Shown in pieces: positions 57,917 to 64,000 of a stretch of DNA of 64,000 bases (positions within the stretch are counted from its first letter, which is position 1; the number at the start of each line of letters is the position of its first letter). Source of the stretch: Balneicella halophila (lineage in GTDB: Bacteria > Bacteroidota > Bacteroidia > Bacteroidales > Balneicellaceae); assembly GCF_003096835.1 (NCBI RefSeq), contig NZ_QENZ01000004.1, forward strand, positions 1 to 64,000, written 5' to 3'. The position numbers were made by a program, and so were the translations under genes. The notes beneath the pieces are model-generated. The model searched no databases. It was not told where the DNA came from and saw nothing but the letters and a program-made list of their open reading frames with translations.

Positions 57917-58041
57917 GTTTTAGAAATATATGTTATCTTTTATGTACTATTGTTAGCAATAATTATAATCAGCTCATATAAAGCAATAGAAGAAAAAAAT
58001 ACAGGTAGCTATGATTATTTTTAATAATGAATTTGGTGTTT

Positions 58042-59082
58042 TCATTTTATCGAATAATTAGTTCCTGGTCCTGTTCCAAATTTCTCGATTAAGTTTTGTT
58101 TTATCAATTCAGGCAGAATTCTTTTCACTGTCGGGTTCGGAATTCCAAGTCTTTTGGCTATATCTCCGGATTTGCAACCTGCATTATTCTCAATGAACGT
58201 TAAAATTGATTTTTCACGTGGTGATAATTTTGTTTTAATACCCACATTTTCAAGTTTTGACATTAATTGTGTTTGAATGCTTACAAGTGCGTTTTAAAAG
58301 AATTGAACCCATTCTGTCACATTTTCATTGGGTCTCTGTGCCTGGCAACTTCTTAAAACTCGATAATATTCCCTCTTTTTGTGCTCTATTTCGTGTTCTA
58401 AACTGACATATTGAATCCATTTATATTCATTTTTTAGAAGAAGTAGAGTGTAAAGCAATCTGCTCAACCTTCCGTTACCATCTTGGAATGGATGAATACT
58501 AACAAATTTTTAGGCAAACAATGCACATTTCACTAAAGGGTGGGTTTCTTTGTCATTTACATACCAATTCATTAATTGGCTCATGGCATCTTGTGTTGGA
58601 AATCCCGCTTCTGTTGTTTGAAATATTCTCTGTCTTGTGCCATCGGGTAATTTTTCTTCCACAGCGTTACAGTGTTGCTTATAATCTCCTTTGTGCCAGT
58701 CATCTTTTTGACTGTATTTTAATAAAATATTGTGTAAATTCTTTAAGCTATTTTCAGTAATTGGTATGTCCTCAAATGAATCAGAAATTAAATCTAATAC
58801 TTCAAAATATCCAACTACTTCTTGTGAGTCTCGGTCATCTATTTTTTTAATATCAATCTCTTCAAGCAATACTTCAACTTCCTTATTAGACATTTTTGAG
58901 CCTTCAATCCTTGTTGAAGCACCCACACTACGAACAGTTGCAATTGTTTTCAGTTGCTTTAGACTCTGCTTTTCCTTTTTTTCGATTGAAGTCCAAGAGG
59001 CATCAAATCTATCAATTTGACTTATCAATCGAATTATGTCCCAATCAATATGTAGGCTAAATGTATGTACCTTATTTACCAT
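58042..59082 (-). pseudogene. Fic-family AMP transferase with C-terminal winged helix, two in-frame stops
   Basis: From ATG 59082 a single frame spans about 346 codons. The N-terminal inhibitory motif STRIEG is intact. At 58510 a TAA interrupts ALFA-stop-KFVSIHPFQDGNGR, where an aromatic residue is usual just before the catalytic HPFxDGNGR. A second TAA follows EWVQFF, after which the frame continues NALVSIQTQLMSKLE into a winged-helix domain (58263-58042; GDIAKRLGIPNPTVKRILPELI). The intact protein would be an auto-inhibited AMPylating enzyme fused to a DNA-binding domain. The 73-aa helix-turn-helix could still be made alone from ATG 58263. CGATATGA repeats lie upstream. Confidence 0.88.
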
Positions 59083-59105
59083 AAAAAAAAATACAAATAA
59101 AAAAT

Positions 59106-59190
59106 CGATATGATACGATATGATGCGTTTTTATTCGATAAATATTTGATAGAAAGTGATACGATATGAGCTCTTATTATACGATAATGA
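59106..59190. repeat. CGATATGA direct-repeat cluster upstream of fic
   Basis: CGATATGA occurs at 59106-59113, 59116-59123 (10 bp apart, one helical turn) and 59162-59169, with a degenerate CGATAATGA at 59182-59190. The longer unit TGATACGATATGA is present exactly twice (59111 and 59157). It lies 24-110 bp upstream of the fic start, as for an operator. The rest of the gap (59083-59311) holds nothing else clear. Confidence 0.7.
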
Positions 59191-59311
59191 GCTGATCGCT
59201 AAATTTCAACTGTTTTATTCAATTCTATTATTTCTTGTCTATCTGAATTCATTGAAGGAACTCAAGAGGATTACTAAAACTCTTACCTGGCAAGAAGAGT
59301 TTAGGGCTTTA

Positions 59312-60031
59312 CTAAAGTTTCATTAGTAAAGCAATAGACGAAAAAATACAGATTCCAAGAATGAGTTTTTCAAATAAATGTTGAGGTATTCTTTGGTTCA
59401 GTCTTTTGCCTACATAAGAGCCTACAAATAATAACGGAATAGAAATGGCAGATAGTTTGAGGGTTTGCCACGTTAGTAGTTCTGCAAAGTAATAACCGGT
59501 AAGGGCTACTGTAGCGGTAGTAATACTAAACCATGCAAAAATTTCTCGAAACTGCTTGTTGCTCACGTTTACTTGATTTAAAAATAATGCCAAAGGGGGG
59601 CCACTTACAGAGATACATCCTGTCAAAAAGCCACAAATAGCACCTGCTGTTTTATAAATACCGATATTATAGAAACGAATGCGTTTATTTTTTATCAATG
59701 AGAAAATAGACATTATAATGAAAAAGATGGCTATAACGGCTGTTAGAGCTTTGTCAGGGATGTAATTAAGTGTGGCTACTCCGAGTATAGTGAAAATAGC
59801 TCCGTAGATAATAAGACTTTGTCCTTTTTTGTCAATGAGTTTGTATTCTTTCTTTTGCAACACGATAAGTATGGAGGCAAAGAGATTGCAAAACATCAAT
59901 ACAGGAATAAGTTCTTTGGCAGGAAACCAAAACATAAGCAATGGAAGAGACACCAAAGCAAACCCGAATCCTGTAACACCTTTTACAAATGCCGCAATCA
60001 GGACGATAATCACGATAGCGAGATATTCCAT
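59312..60031 (-). CDS. TauE/SafE-family membrane transporter
   Basis: A 239-aa integral membrane protein with seven to eight helices and the family start VLIAAFVKGVTGFGFALVSLPLL, plus the half-repeat GFLTGCISVSGPPLALFLNQ. Family members export sulfite, sulfonates or other organic anions; the substrate here is unknown. It is the last gene of yqgF-def-yqgE-tauE, 2 bp after yqgE. Confidence 0.9.
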   Translation of the reverse strand: MEYLAIVIIVLIAAFVKGVTGFGFALVSLPLLMFWFPAKELIPVLMFCNLFASILIVLQKKEYKLIDKKGQSLIIYGAIFTILGVATLNYIPDKALTAVIAIFFIIMSIFSLIKNKRIRFYNIGIYKTAGAICGFLTGCISVSGPPLALFLNQVNVSNKQFREIFAWFSITTATVALTGYYFAELLTWQTLKLSAISIPLLFVGSYVGKRLNQRIPQHLFEKLILGICIFSSIALLMKL

Positions 60032-60033
60032 AG

Positions 60034-60636
60034 CTAATTAAGAATAAGTGATTCCGGGAAATGAATCCAATGACTATATCGCCTGCCTAATTCTGAGACA
60101 GCGGTCTCCCAGAGTTTTTCACTCTCGGTATTCATAATAGTATCAGTAGAAAGCATGGAAACAACCCATGAATTTTCTGCAAGTTCATCTTCTAATTGCC
60201 CCAAACTCCAGCCTGAAGCTCCTGTAAAAAATCGCACCTGATGAGAGTTAATTTCACCATTTTCGAGTAATTCTTGCAAAGTGTTCAGATCACCGCCCCA
60301 AAAAAGATCATTGCTTAAAGGATAACTCTGTGGAATTTTATTTCCTAAAGTGTGAATATAAAATAAATGATCTTTATGAACAGGACCGCCTAGGTAAATG
60401 GGACTGTGGCAAGTCGGAAGCAAATCCACAGCTTCACTTACGTTGAGAATCAGAGGCTTGTTGAGCACTAAGCCCATACTGCCATTGTGGTTGTGTTCAG
60501 TCAAAAGAATGACAGAGCGAGTGAAGAATTTGCCCTGCAATAGCGGTTCAGCAATCAGAACTCTGCCGATTGCAGGTGCTATTTTATTACGCTTTGGAGT
60601 GAATAAAAACTCGAATTTTTGATTTTGATTCTCCAT
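60034..60636 (-). CDS. YqgE/AlgH-family protein
   Basis: A 200-aa protein with the DUF179 blocks GRVLIAEPLLQGKFFTRSVILLTEHN, GSMGLVLNKPL, YLGGPVHKDHLFYIHT and FFTGASGWSLGQLEDELAENSW. The biochemical role is unknown. Linkage to yqgF and def fits its usual neighbourhood. Confidence 0.93.
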   Translation of the reverse strand: MENQNQKFEFLFTPKRNKIAPAIGRVLIAEPLLQGKFFTRSVILLTEHNHNGSMGLVLNKPLILNVSEAVDLLPTCHSPIYLGGPVHKDHLFYIHTLGNKIPQSYPLSNDLFWGGDLNTLQELLENGEINSHQVRFFTGASGWSLGQLEDELAENSWVVSMLSTDTIMNTESEKLWETAVSELGRRYSHWIHFPESLILN

Positions 60637-60650
60637 AAAAGAAACCTCTT

Positions 60651-61205
60651 TTATTTTCCCAGAACGTATTTGTAATTCTTTTCAAACACCCCTTTAGAAA
60701 TCTTTTTCAGTTTATTGTTGAGCATGCGACGGCGCAGTGGAGCACAACGCTCAGGAAATAAAACTCCTTCTATATGGTCATATTCATGTTGAATAATTCT
60801 GGCAGCATAACCTTTGAAGGTGTCAGTGTGTTCCTCCCAATTCTCATCACGGTAAGTAATGGTAATCTCATCTTCTCTAACTACAGGTGCAGTTAATCCA
60901 GGAATACTAAGGCACCCCTCATCCATAGACCACTCCTCTCCAGTTCGGTCAGTGATTTGAGCATTTATAAATACTTTCTTAAATCCTCCCAACTCTGGTT
61001 CTTCTTCAGCGAAAGGAGAAGCATCAACTACAAATAAACGAATAGGTTTGCCGACTTGAGGAGCTGCTAATCCAACGCCGTTGGCATGATACATAGTTTC
61101 AAACATATTCTTGATAAGGGAATCCAACTCAGGATAATCTTGAGTTATAGGGTCACACATTTTTCGTAAAACCGGATGTCCATATATATATATTGGTAAT
61201 ATCAT
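60651..61205 (-). CDS. def: Peptide deformylase
   Basis: Removes the N-formyl group from nascent proteins; Fe/Zn metalloenzyme. The three motifs are all present: GVGLAAPQVG, EGCLSIPG and QHEYDHIEG. Length 184 aa. Its ATG overlaps the yqgF end by 4 bp. Confidence 0.96.
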   Translation of the reverse strand: MILPIYIYGHPVLRKMCDPITQDYPELDSLIKNMFETMYHANGVGLAAPQVGKPIRLFVVDASPFAEEEPELGGFKKVFINAQITDRTGEEWSMDEGCLSIPGLTAPVVREDEITITYRDENWEEHTDTFKGYAARIIQHEYDHIEGVLFPERCAPLRRRMLNNKLKKISKGVFEKNYKYVLGK

Positions 61206-61627
61206 AATATTTTATTTCTTAGATTTTCCATATAGCTTTGTAAAATAATTGTAGCACTTATTTTGTCCACAAGCGCTTTGTTTTGTCGCTTCATTTTTCC
61301 AATCCCGGAATCTATCATGGTTTGGAAAGCCATCTTTGAAGTAAAGCGTTCATCATATTGGACAATATGCAAATCAGGAAATTTCTTTGTTAATTGTTTG
61401 ATAAACGGGTTGATGTATCGCAGAGATTCTGAAGCTGTATTCTGTAACGTCTTCGGATAACCAATAACTACGGTGTCAACTTTTTCTTTTTTTAAATAAT
61501 CTTCTAAAAAAGCGATTAGTTCAGCACTTTTTACCGTGCATAGCCCATTGGCAATAAGTTTTAAATTGTCCGTTACAGCTATTCCTGAACGCTTGCGTCC
61601 ATAATCTATTGCGAGTATTCTTCCCAT
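61202..61627 (-). CDS. yqgF: YqgF/RuvX Holliday-junction-resolvase-like nuclease
   Basis: RNase H-fold protein linked to 16S rRNA 5' processing or junction resolution. The start RILAIDYGRKRSGIAVTD, the VVIGYPKTLQNTAS block, YDERFTSKMA and the final ALVDKISATIILQSYM are diagnostic. Length 141 aa. It is the first gene of the unit. Confidence 0.95.
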   Translation of the reverse strand: MGRILAIDYGRKRSGIAVTDNLKLIANGLCTVKSAELIAFLEDYLKKEKVDTVVIGYPKTLQNTASESLRYINPFIKQLTKKFPDLHIVQYDERFTSKMAFQTMIDSGIGKMKRQNKALVDKISATIILQSYMENLRNKIL

Positions 61628-61641
61628 AATTCTATATGTGG

Positions 61642-61649
61642 CAAAGGTA
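61642..61649 (-). promoter_or_regulatory. Promoter -7 element of the yqgF operon
   Basis: TACCTTTG on the minus strand, 14 bp before the ATG at 61627, giving a leader of a few nucleotides at most. Confidence 0.5.
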
Positions 61650-61726
61650 GCGATAATAGCGTAAAAAGAAAATCCTCTATCAATTGTTGATAAAGGATTT
61701 TTTTGAAGTTTATTTAACGGAAATGG

Positions 61727-63019
61727 TTATCCTTGAAAATGAAAATGACTTCCAAAGCGCTCAAATGCTGCTTTGTCTAATTCTTCTTGGTGGTCAGGAT
61801 GTGCAACGCTAATAATTAATTTAGCACGATCTTGTAAAGTTCTTCCATATAAGTTTACAGCACCAAATTCAGTGACAAACCAGTGCATATTAGCTCTAGT
61901 AGTTACCACGCCTGATCCTGTCAATAGCACGGGAGATATTTTAGAGACGCCTTTATTAGTCACAGAAGGCATAGCAATAATTGGTTTTCCTCCTTTAGAT
62001 TGACCTGCACCTCTAATAAAATCTATTTGACCACCGACACCTGAGTAAAACTTCGTTCCAATAGAGTCGGCGGCTACTTGTCCGGTAAGGTCGATAGCCA
62101 AAGCAGAATTGATAGCCGTAAGTTTATCATTTAAGCAAACAACATCTACGCTGTTCGTATGTTTTACGTCCATCATAGCTACCATTGGGTTATCATCGAT
62201 AAAATCATACAATTTTTGTGAACCCATTAAAAATGATGCCACCATTTTACCTTTGTCTATCTGTTTGCGTTTACCATTCACCACACCTTTTTCAACCAAA
62301 GGTAAGATACCGTCTGCAAACATTTCAGTATGTACTCCAAGATCTTTATGGTTTCCTAATTGTGCCAATACCGCATTAGGAATACCTCCGATTCCCATTT
62401 GTAAGCAAGCTCCATCTTCGATCAGTTCTGCTACATTTTTACCAATCGTAATATCCGTATCAGTTAGCGGTGCCATGTCATGTGTGAATAGCGGACTGTC
62501 ATCTTCAACAAAAATATCAATATCTCTAGCAGGAATCATAGCATCTCCCCAGGCGCGTGGAACGTTTGGGTTCACTGCCGCGATAACAGTATCAGCACTC
62601 TCGATAGCTGCTAAAGTAGCATCTACAGAGGTTCCTAAAGAAACAAAGCCATGCTTATCAGGAGGTGAAACCATAATCATTGCAACATCAACTTTTAAAT
62701 ATCCTTCTCGGATCAGTTTTTGAGTTTCACTAAGAAAAACGGGAATGTAGTCTGCATAGCCGGCTTGAGTTTGTTTACGCAAGTTAGCACCCACGAAAAA
62801 TTGTTCCGATACAAAAATGCCTTCAAACTCAGGGTTTGCGAACTCTACTGTTTTTTCAATGTGAATGTGCTGTACTTTTACATTTTTGAATTCTTTACGT
62901 CTTCCGCGTTCCTCCATCGCTTTTATAAGGATGTGAGGTGTAACAGCAACACTACTTAGGTGTACTCTATCTCCTGTTTTGATAACCTTTACGGCATCAC
63001 TAGCGCTTGTGAATTTCAT
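61727..63019 (-). CDS. Acetyl-CoA hydrolase/transferase family (4-hydroxybutyrate-type CoA-transferase)
   Basis: Transfers CoA between acetate and acyl-CoA, e.g. butyrate or 4-hydroxybutyrate. The 430-aa chain has the two-domain layout, with the catalytic glutamate in GVHTEMFADGI and the oxyanion and substrate blocks MGIGGIPNAVLAQL and YSGVGGQIDFIRGAGQSKGG. Close members act in butanoate/GABA-succinate fermentation; the exact acyl substrate cannot be read off. It is monocistronic with a TATTTTTG promoter. Confidence 0.88.
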   Translation of the reverse strand: MKFTSASDAVKVIKTGDRVHLSSVAVTPHILIKAMEERGRRKEFKNVKVQHIHIEKTVEFANPEFEGIFVSEQFFVGANLRKQTQAGYADYIPVFLSETQKLIREGYLKVDVAMIMVSPPDKHGFVSLGTSVDATLAAIESADTVIAAVNPNVPRAWGDAMIPARDIDIFVEDDSPLFTHDMAPLTDTDITIGKNVAELIEDGACLQMGIGGIPNAVLAQLGNHKDLGVHTEMFADGILPLVEKGVVNGKRKQIDKGKMVASFLMGSQKLYDFIDDNPMVAMMDVKHTNSVDVVCLNDKLTAINSALAIDLTGQVAADSIGTKFYSGVGGQIDFIRGAGQSKGGKPIIAMPSVTNKGVSKISPVLLTGSGVVTTRANMHWFVTEFGAVNLYGRTLQDRAKLIISVAHPDHQEELDKAAFERFGSHFHFQG

Positions 63020-63065
63020 ATTTATATAGATTTATTAAGCTAATGTTATACTTTTATATTCCCTA

Positions 63066-63073
63066 CAAAAATA
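63066..63073 (-). promoter_or_regulatory. Promoter -7 element of the CoA-transferase gene
   Basis: TATTTTTG on the minus strand, 46 bp before the ATG at 63019. Confidence 0.5.
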
Positions 63074-63194
63074 GTTGCAATAGTTTATGTAGATGTATAA
63101 AACAGATTGTTTTACAACACCTAAAAATAGGAGTCCTATATGTTAAGAAACAAGATAAAATTTTTTGCATTCTTTTTATTTTCAAAAATAATCG

Positions 63195-63202
63195 TATATT
63201 TG
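63195..63202 (+). promoter_or_regulatory. Promoter -7 element of the tRNA-Glu/rpsT unit
   Basis: TATATTTG, exact TAnnTTTG match, 18 bp before the first tRNA-Glu. No further element is seen before rpsT, so the tRNAs and rpsT may share a transcript. Confidence 0.55.
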
Positions 63203-63220
63203 CACTCGCAAAATAAGATT

Positions 63221-63292
63221 GCTCCGTTCGTCTAGGGGTTAGGACGCCAGATTTTCATTCTGGTAACACGGGTTCGATTCCCGTACGGAGTA
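63221..63292 (+). tRNA. tRNA-Glu (anticodon TTC), copy 1
   Basis: Cloverleaf with acceptor GCTCCGT/ACGGAGT, D loop AGGGGTTAGG, anticodon stem CCAGA/TCTGG around TTTTCAT (TTC), and T arm ACGGGTTCGATTCCCGT. CCA is not encoded. 72 nt. Confidence 0.95.
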
Positions 63293-63319
63293 CTAGATAG
63301 TTTTTGAGTGTTTAAAATT

Positions 63320-63391
63320 GCTCCGTTCGTCTAGGGGTTAGGACGCCAGATTTTCATTCTGGTAACACGGGTTCGATTCCCGTACGGAGTA
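63320..63391 (+). tRNA. tRNA-Glu (anticodon TTC), copy 2
   Basis: Identical in sequence to the copy at 63221-63292, with a repeat period of 99 bp. It shows a recent tandem duplication or gene conversion. Confidence 0.95.
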
Positions 63392-63395
63392 CTAA

Positions 63396-63421
63396 ATTAG
63401 AGAATTGAATTAGAGAATTGA
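63396..63421 (+). repeat. Perfect 13-bp tandem repeat before rpsT
   Basis: ATTAGAGAATTGA occurs twice head to tail (63396-63408, 63409-63421), ending about 10 bp before the rpsT ATG. It may be a slippage product in the leader. Confidence 0.8.
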
Positions 63422-63430
63422 TAAGAAATT

Positions 63431-63688
63431 ATGGCAAATCATTTATCATCAAAGAAGCGCATTAGACAATCTGAAAAGAGAAGAGTGCACAATAGATATT
63501 ATTCAAGAACAACACGTAATGCTGTAAAAGCACTTCGTGAGTTGTCTGATAAGAAGGAGGCTGAAACTATGCTACCTACTGTGGCAGCTATGCTTGACAA
63601 GTTAGCAAAAAAGAATATTATTCATAAGAGTAAAGCAGCTAACTTAAAATCTAAATTGGCAAAGCACGTTAACCATTTGGAGGCTTAA
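63431..63688 (+). CDS. rpsT: 30S ribosomal protein S20
   Basis: A basic 85-aa helical ribosomal protein: [26 protein letters not shown], ending [15 protein letters not shown]. It is slightly shorter at the C-terminus than E. coli S20 but complete. It lies 39 bp after the second tRNA-Glu. Confidence 0.96.
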   Translation: MANHLSSKKRIRQSEKRRVHNRYYSRTTRNAVKALRELSDKKEAETMLPTVAAMLDKLAKKNIIHKSKAANLKSKLAKHVNHLEA

Positions 63689-63725
63689 TTTTAGGCTGAC
63701 AAGTAGTTTTCAACTATATCTTACA

Positions 63726-63757
63726 GAAGAGTGTTCCTTTATCGGAACGCTCTTTTC
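63726..63757 (+). terminator. Terminator of rpsT
   Basis: GAAGAGTGTTCC and GGAACGCTCTTTTC form a 12-bp stem with one G-T pair around TTTATC, followed by a T-rich tract. It may also act for the converging acyltransferase gene. Confidence 0.88.
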
Positions 63758-63805
63758 TTGTTTCAATAAATCAAGCGAAATAGTTGTAATATAAAGTGAG
63801 TGATT

Positions 63806-64000
63806 TTAAGCATCAGCCCCTAGGCTGAACTTCTCAGGATGTTTTGCTGTAATGTCTCGGTATGTTGATTTTATATATCGTACGTCTTTTTCAATATTTC
63901 CTGTTGGGTAGAAAAGCTCACCCAATGATAATTCTTTTTTCTTATAATCTATACGTCCTAAATAAATGGGAACTTTAGCTTTTGCAGCGATGTAGTAGAA
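63806..64000 (-). CDS. 1-acyl-sn-glycerol-3-phosphate acyltransferase-like, C-terminal part (partial)
   Basis: The minus-strand frame entering at the window end reads FYYIAAKAKVPIYLGRIDYKKK, then ELFYPTGNIEKDVRYIKS, and stops after FSLGADA (stop 63806-63808). The AxxAxVPIYLGxIDYKKK and FYPTGNxEKD blocks match the C-terminal part of glycerol/phosphate acyltransferases of this phylum. The catalytic HX4D part lies outside the window. Confidence 0.7.
   Translation of the reverse strand, partial: FYYIAAKAKVPIYLGRIDYKKKELSLGELFYPTGNIEKDVRYIKSTYRDITAKHPEKFSLGADA

Noticed and set aside
606-59082. Stop-codon reassignment or readthrough to explain the in-frame TAA/TAG codons
   Set aside because: TAA terminates many intact genes here, and three of the broken genes also carry frameshifts, so decay is simpler.
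62109-62723. 204-aa open frame on the plus strand
   Set aside because: Antisense to the well-supported CoA-transferase gene; composition is not protein-like for this genome.
1-64000. CRISPR arrays, insertion sequences or prophage
   Set aside because: No regularly spaced repeats with unique spacers, no transposase or integrase, and no phage structural genes were seen on either strand.

Overview
The window is AT-rich chromosomal DNA from a member of the Bacteroidota. I favour an amino-acid-fermenting Bacteroidales-like lineage but cannot name a genus. The lineage rests on promoter elements matching TAnnTTTG in front of many genes, almost no Shine-Dalgarno sites, a gliding-motility-type (type IX secretion) C-terminal domain, an S46 dipeptidyl-peptidase of DPP7 type, carboxypeptidase-regulatory-domain TonB receptors, the purH-mreBCD-mrdA-rodA cluster, and a ribosomal protein S16 with a long Ala/Glu tail.

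Layout. 1-96: 3' end of a 5S rRNA and its terminator. 130-4521: a small unknown ORF, a compact structured intergenic element, then a minus-strand module of membrane protein, winged-helix regulator, TPR-like protein and TonB-dependent receptor. Three of those four genes are broken, while two identical palindromic operators survive. 4609-6096: aspartate ammonia-lyase. 6379-12747: seven-gene late cobalamin operon (cobQ, cobD-like aminotransferase, cbiB, PduO-type adenosyltransferase, cobU, cobT, cobS), mostly joined by stop/start overlaps. 12756-16824: a broken secreted metallophosphatase. 17051-23639: tRNA-Gln, rpsP-rimM, cyclophilin and mannose-1-phosphate guanylyltransferase, an ECF sigma factor and an OmpA-type lipoprotein. 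23757-32556: pnuC, rlmN, a deoxynucleoside kinase, an M48 protease, small membrane proteins, rnhB, DPP7 and rnhA. 32589-35880: dxs, ppa, acpH. 35855-43059: the cell-shape operon. 43173-47687: PBP1A, rsmA and mgtE. 47889-51816: methionine gamma-lyase, then a lipoprotein/LytS-type kinase/LytTR regulator operon. 51900-57335: a lipoprotein that seems to have lost its start codon, a nucleoid-associated protein, a lipoprotein, an EEP hydrolase and metG. 57491-63019: a membrane protein, a broken Fic/winged-helix protein under a cluster of CGATATGA repeats, yqgF-def-yqgE-tauE, and an acetyl-CoA hydrolase/CoA-transferase. 63221-63688: two identical tRNA-Glu genes and rpsT. 63806-64000: C-terminus of an acyltransferase.

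How it fits together. Housekeeping genes are intact. Damage is concentrated in accessory, mostly envelope, secreted or regulatory genes: five genes carry in-frame stops and/or frameshifts and a sixth lacks a start codon. This suggests a lineage in the middle of shedding environmental-interaction functions. Dipeptide release (DPP7), aspartate ammonia-lyase, methionine gamma-lyase and a CoA-transferase fit a peptide/amino-acid economy. No mobile element, prophage or CRISPR array was seen. The most interesting unexplained items are the twin operators of the decayed receptor module, the helically phased repeats before fic, and the lipoprotein-coupled two-component system.
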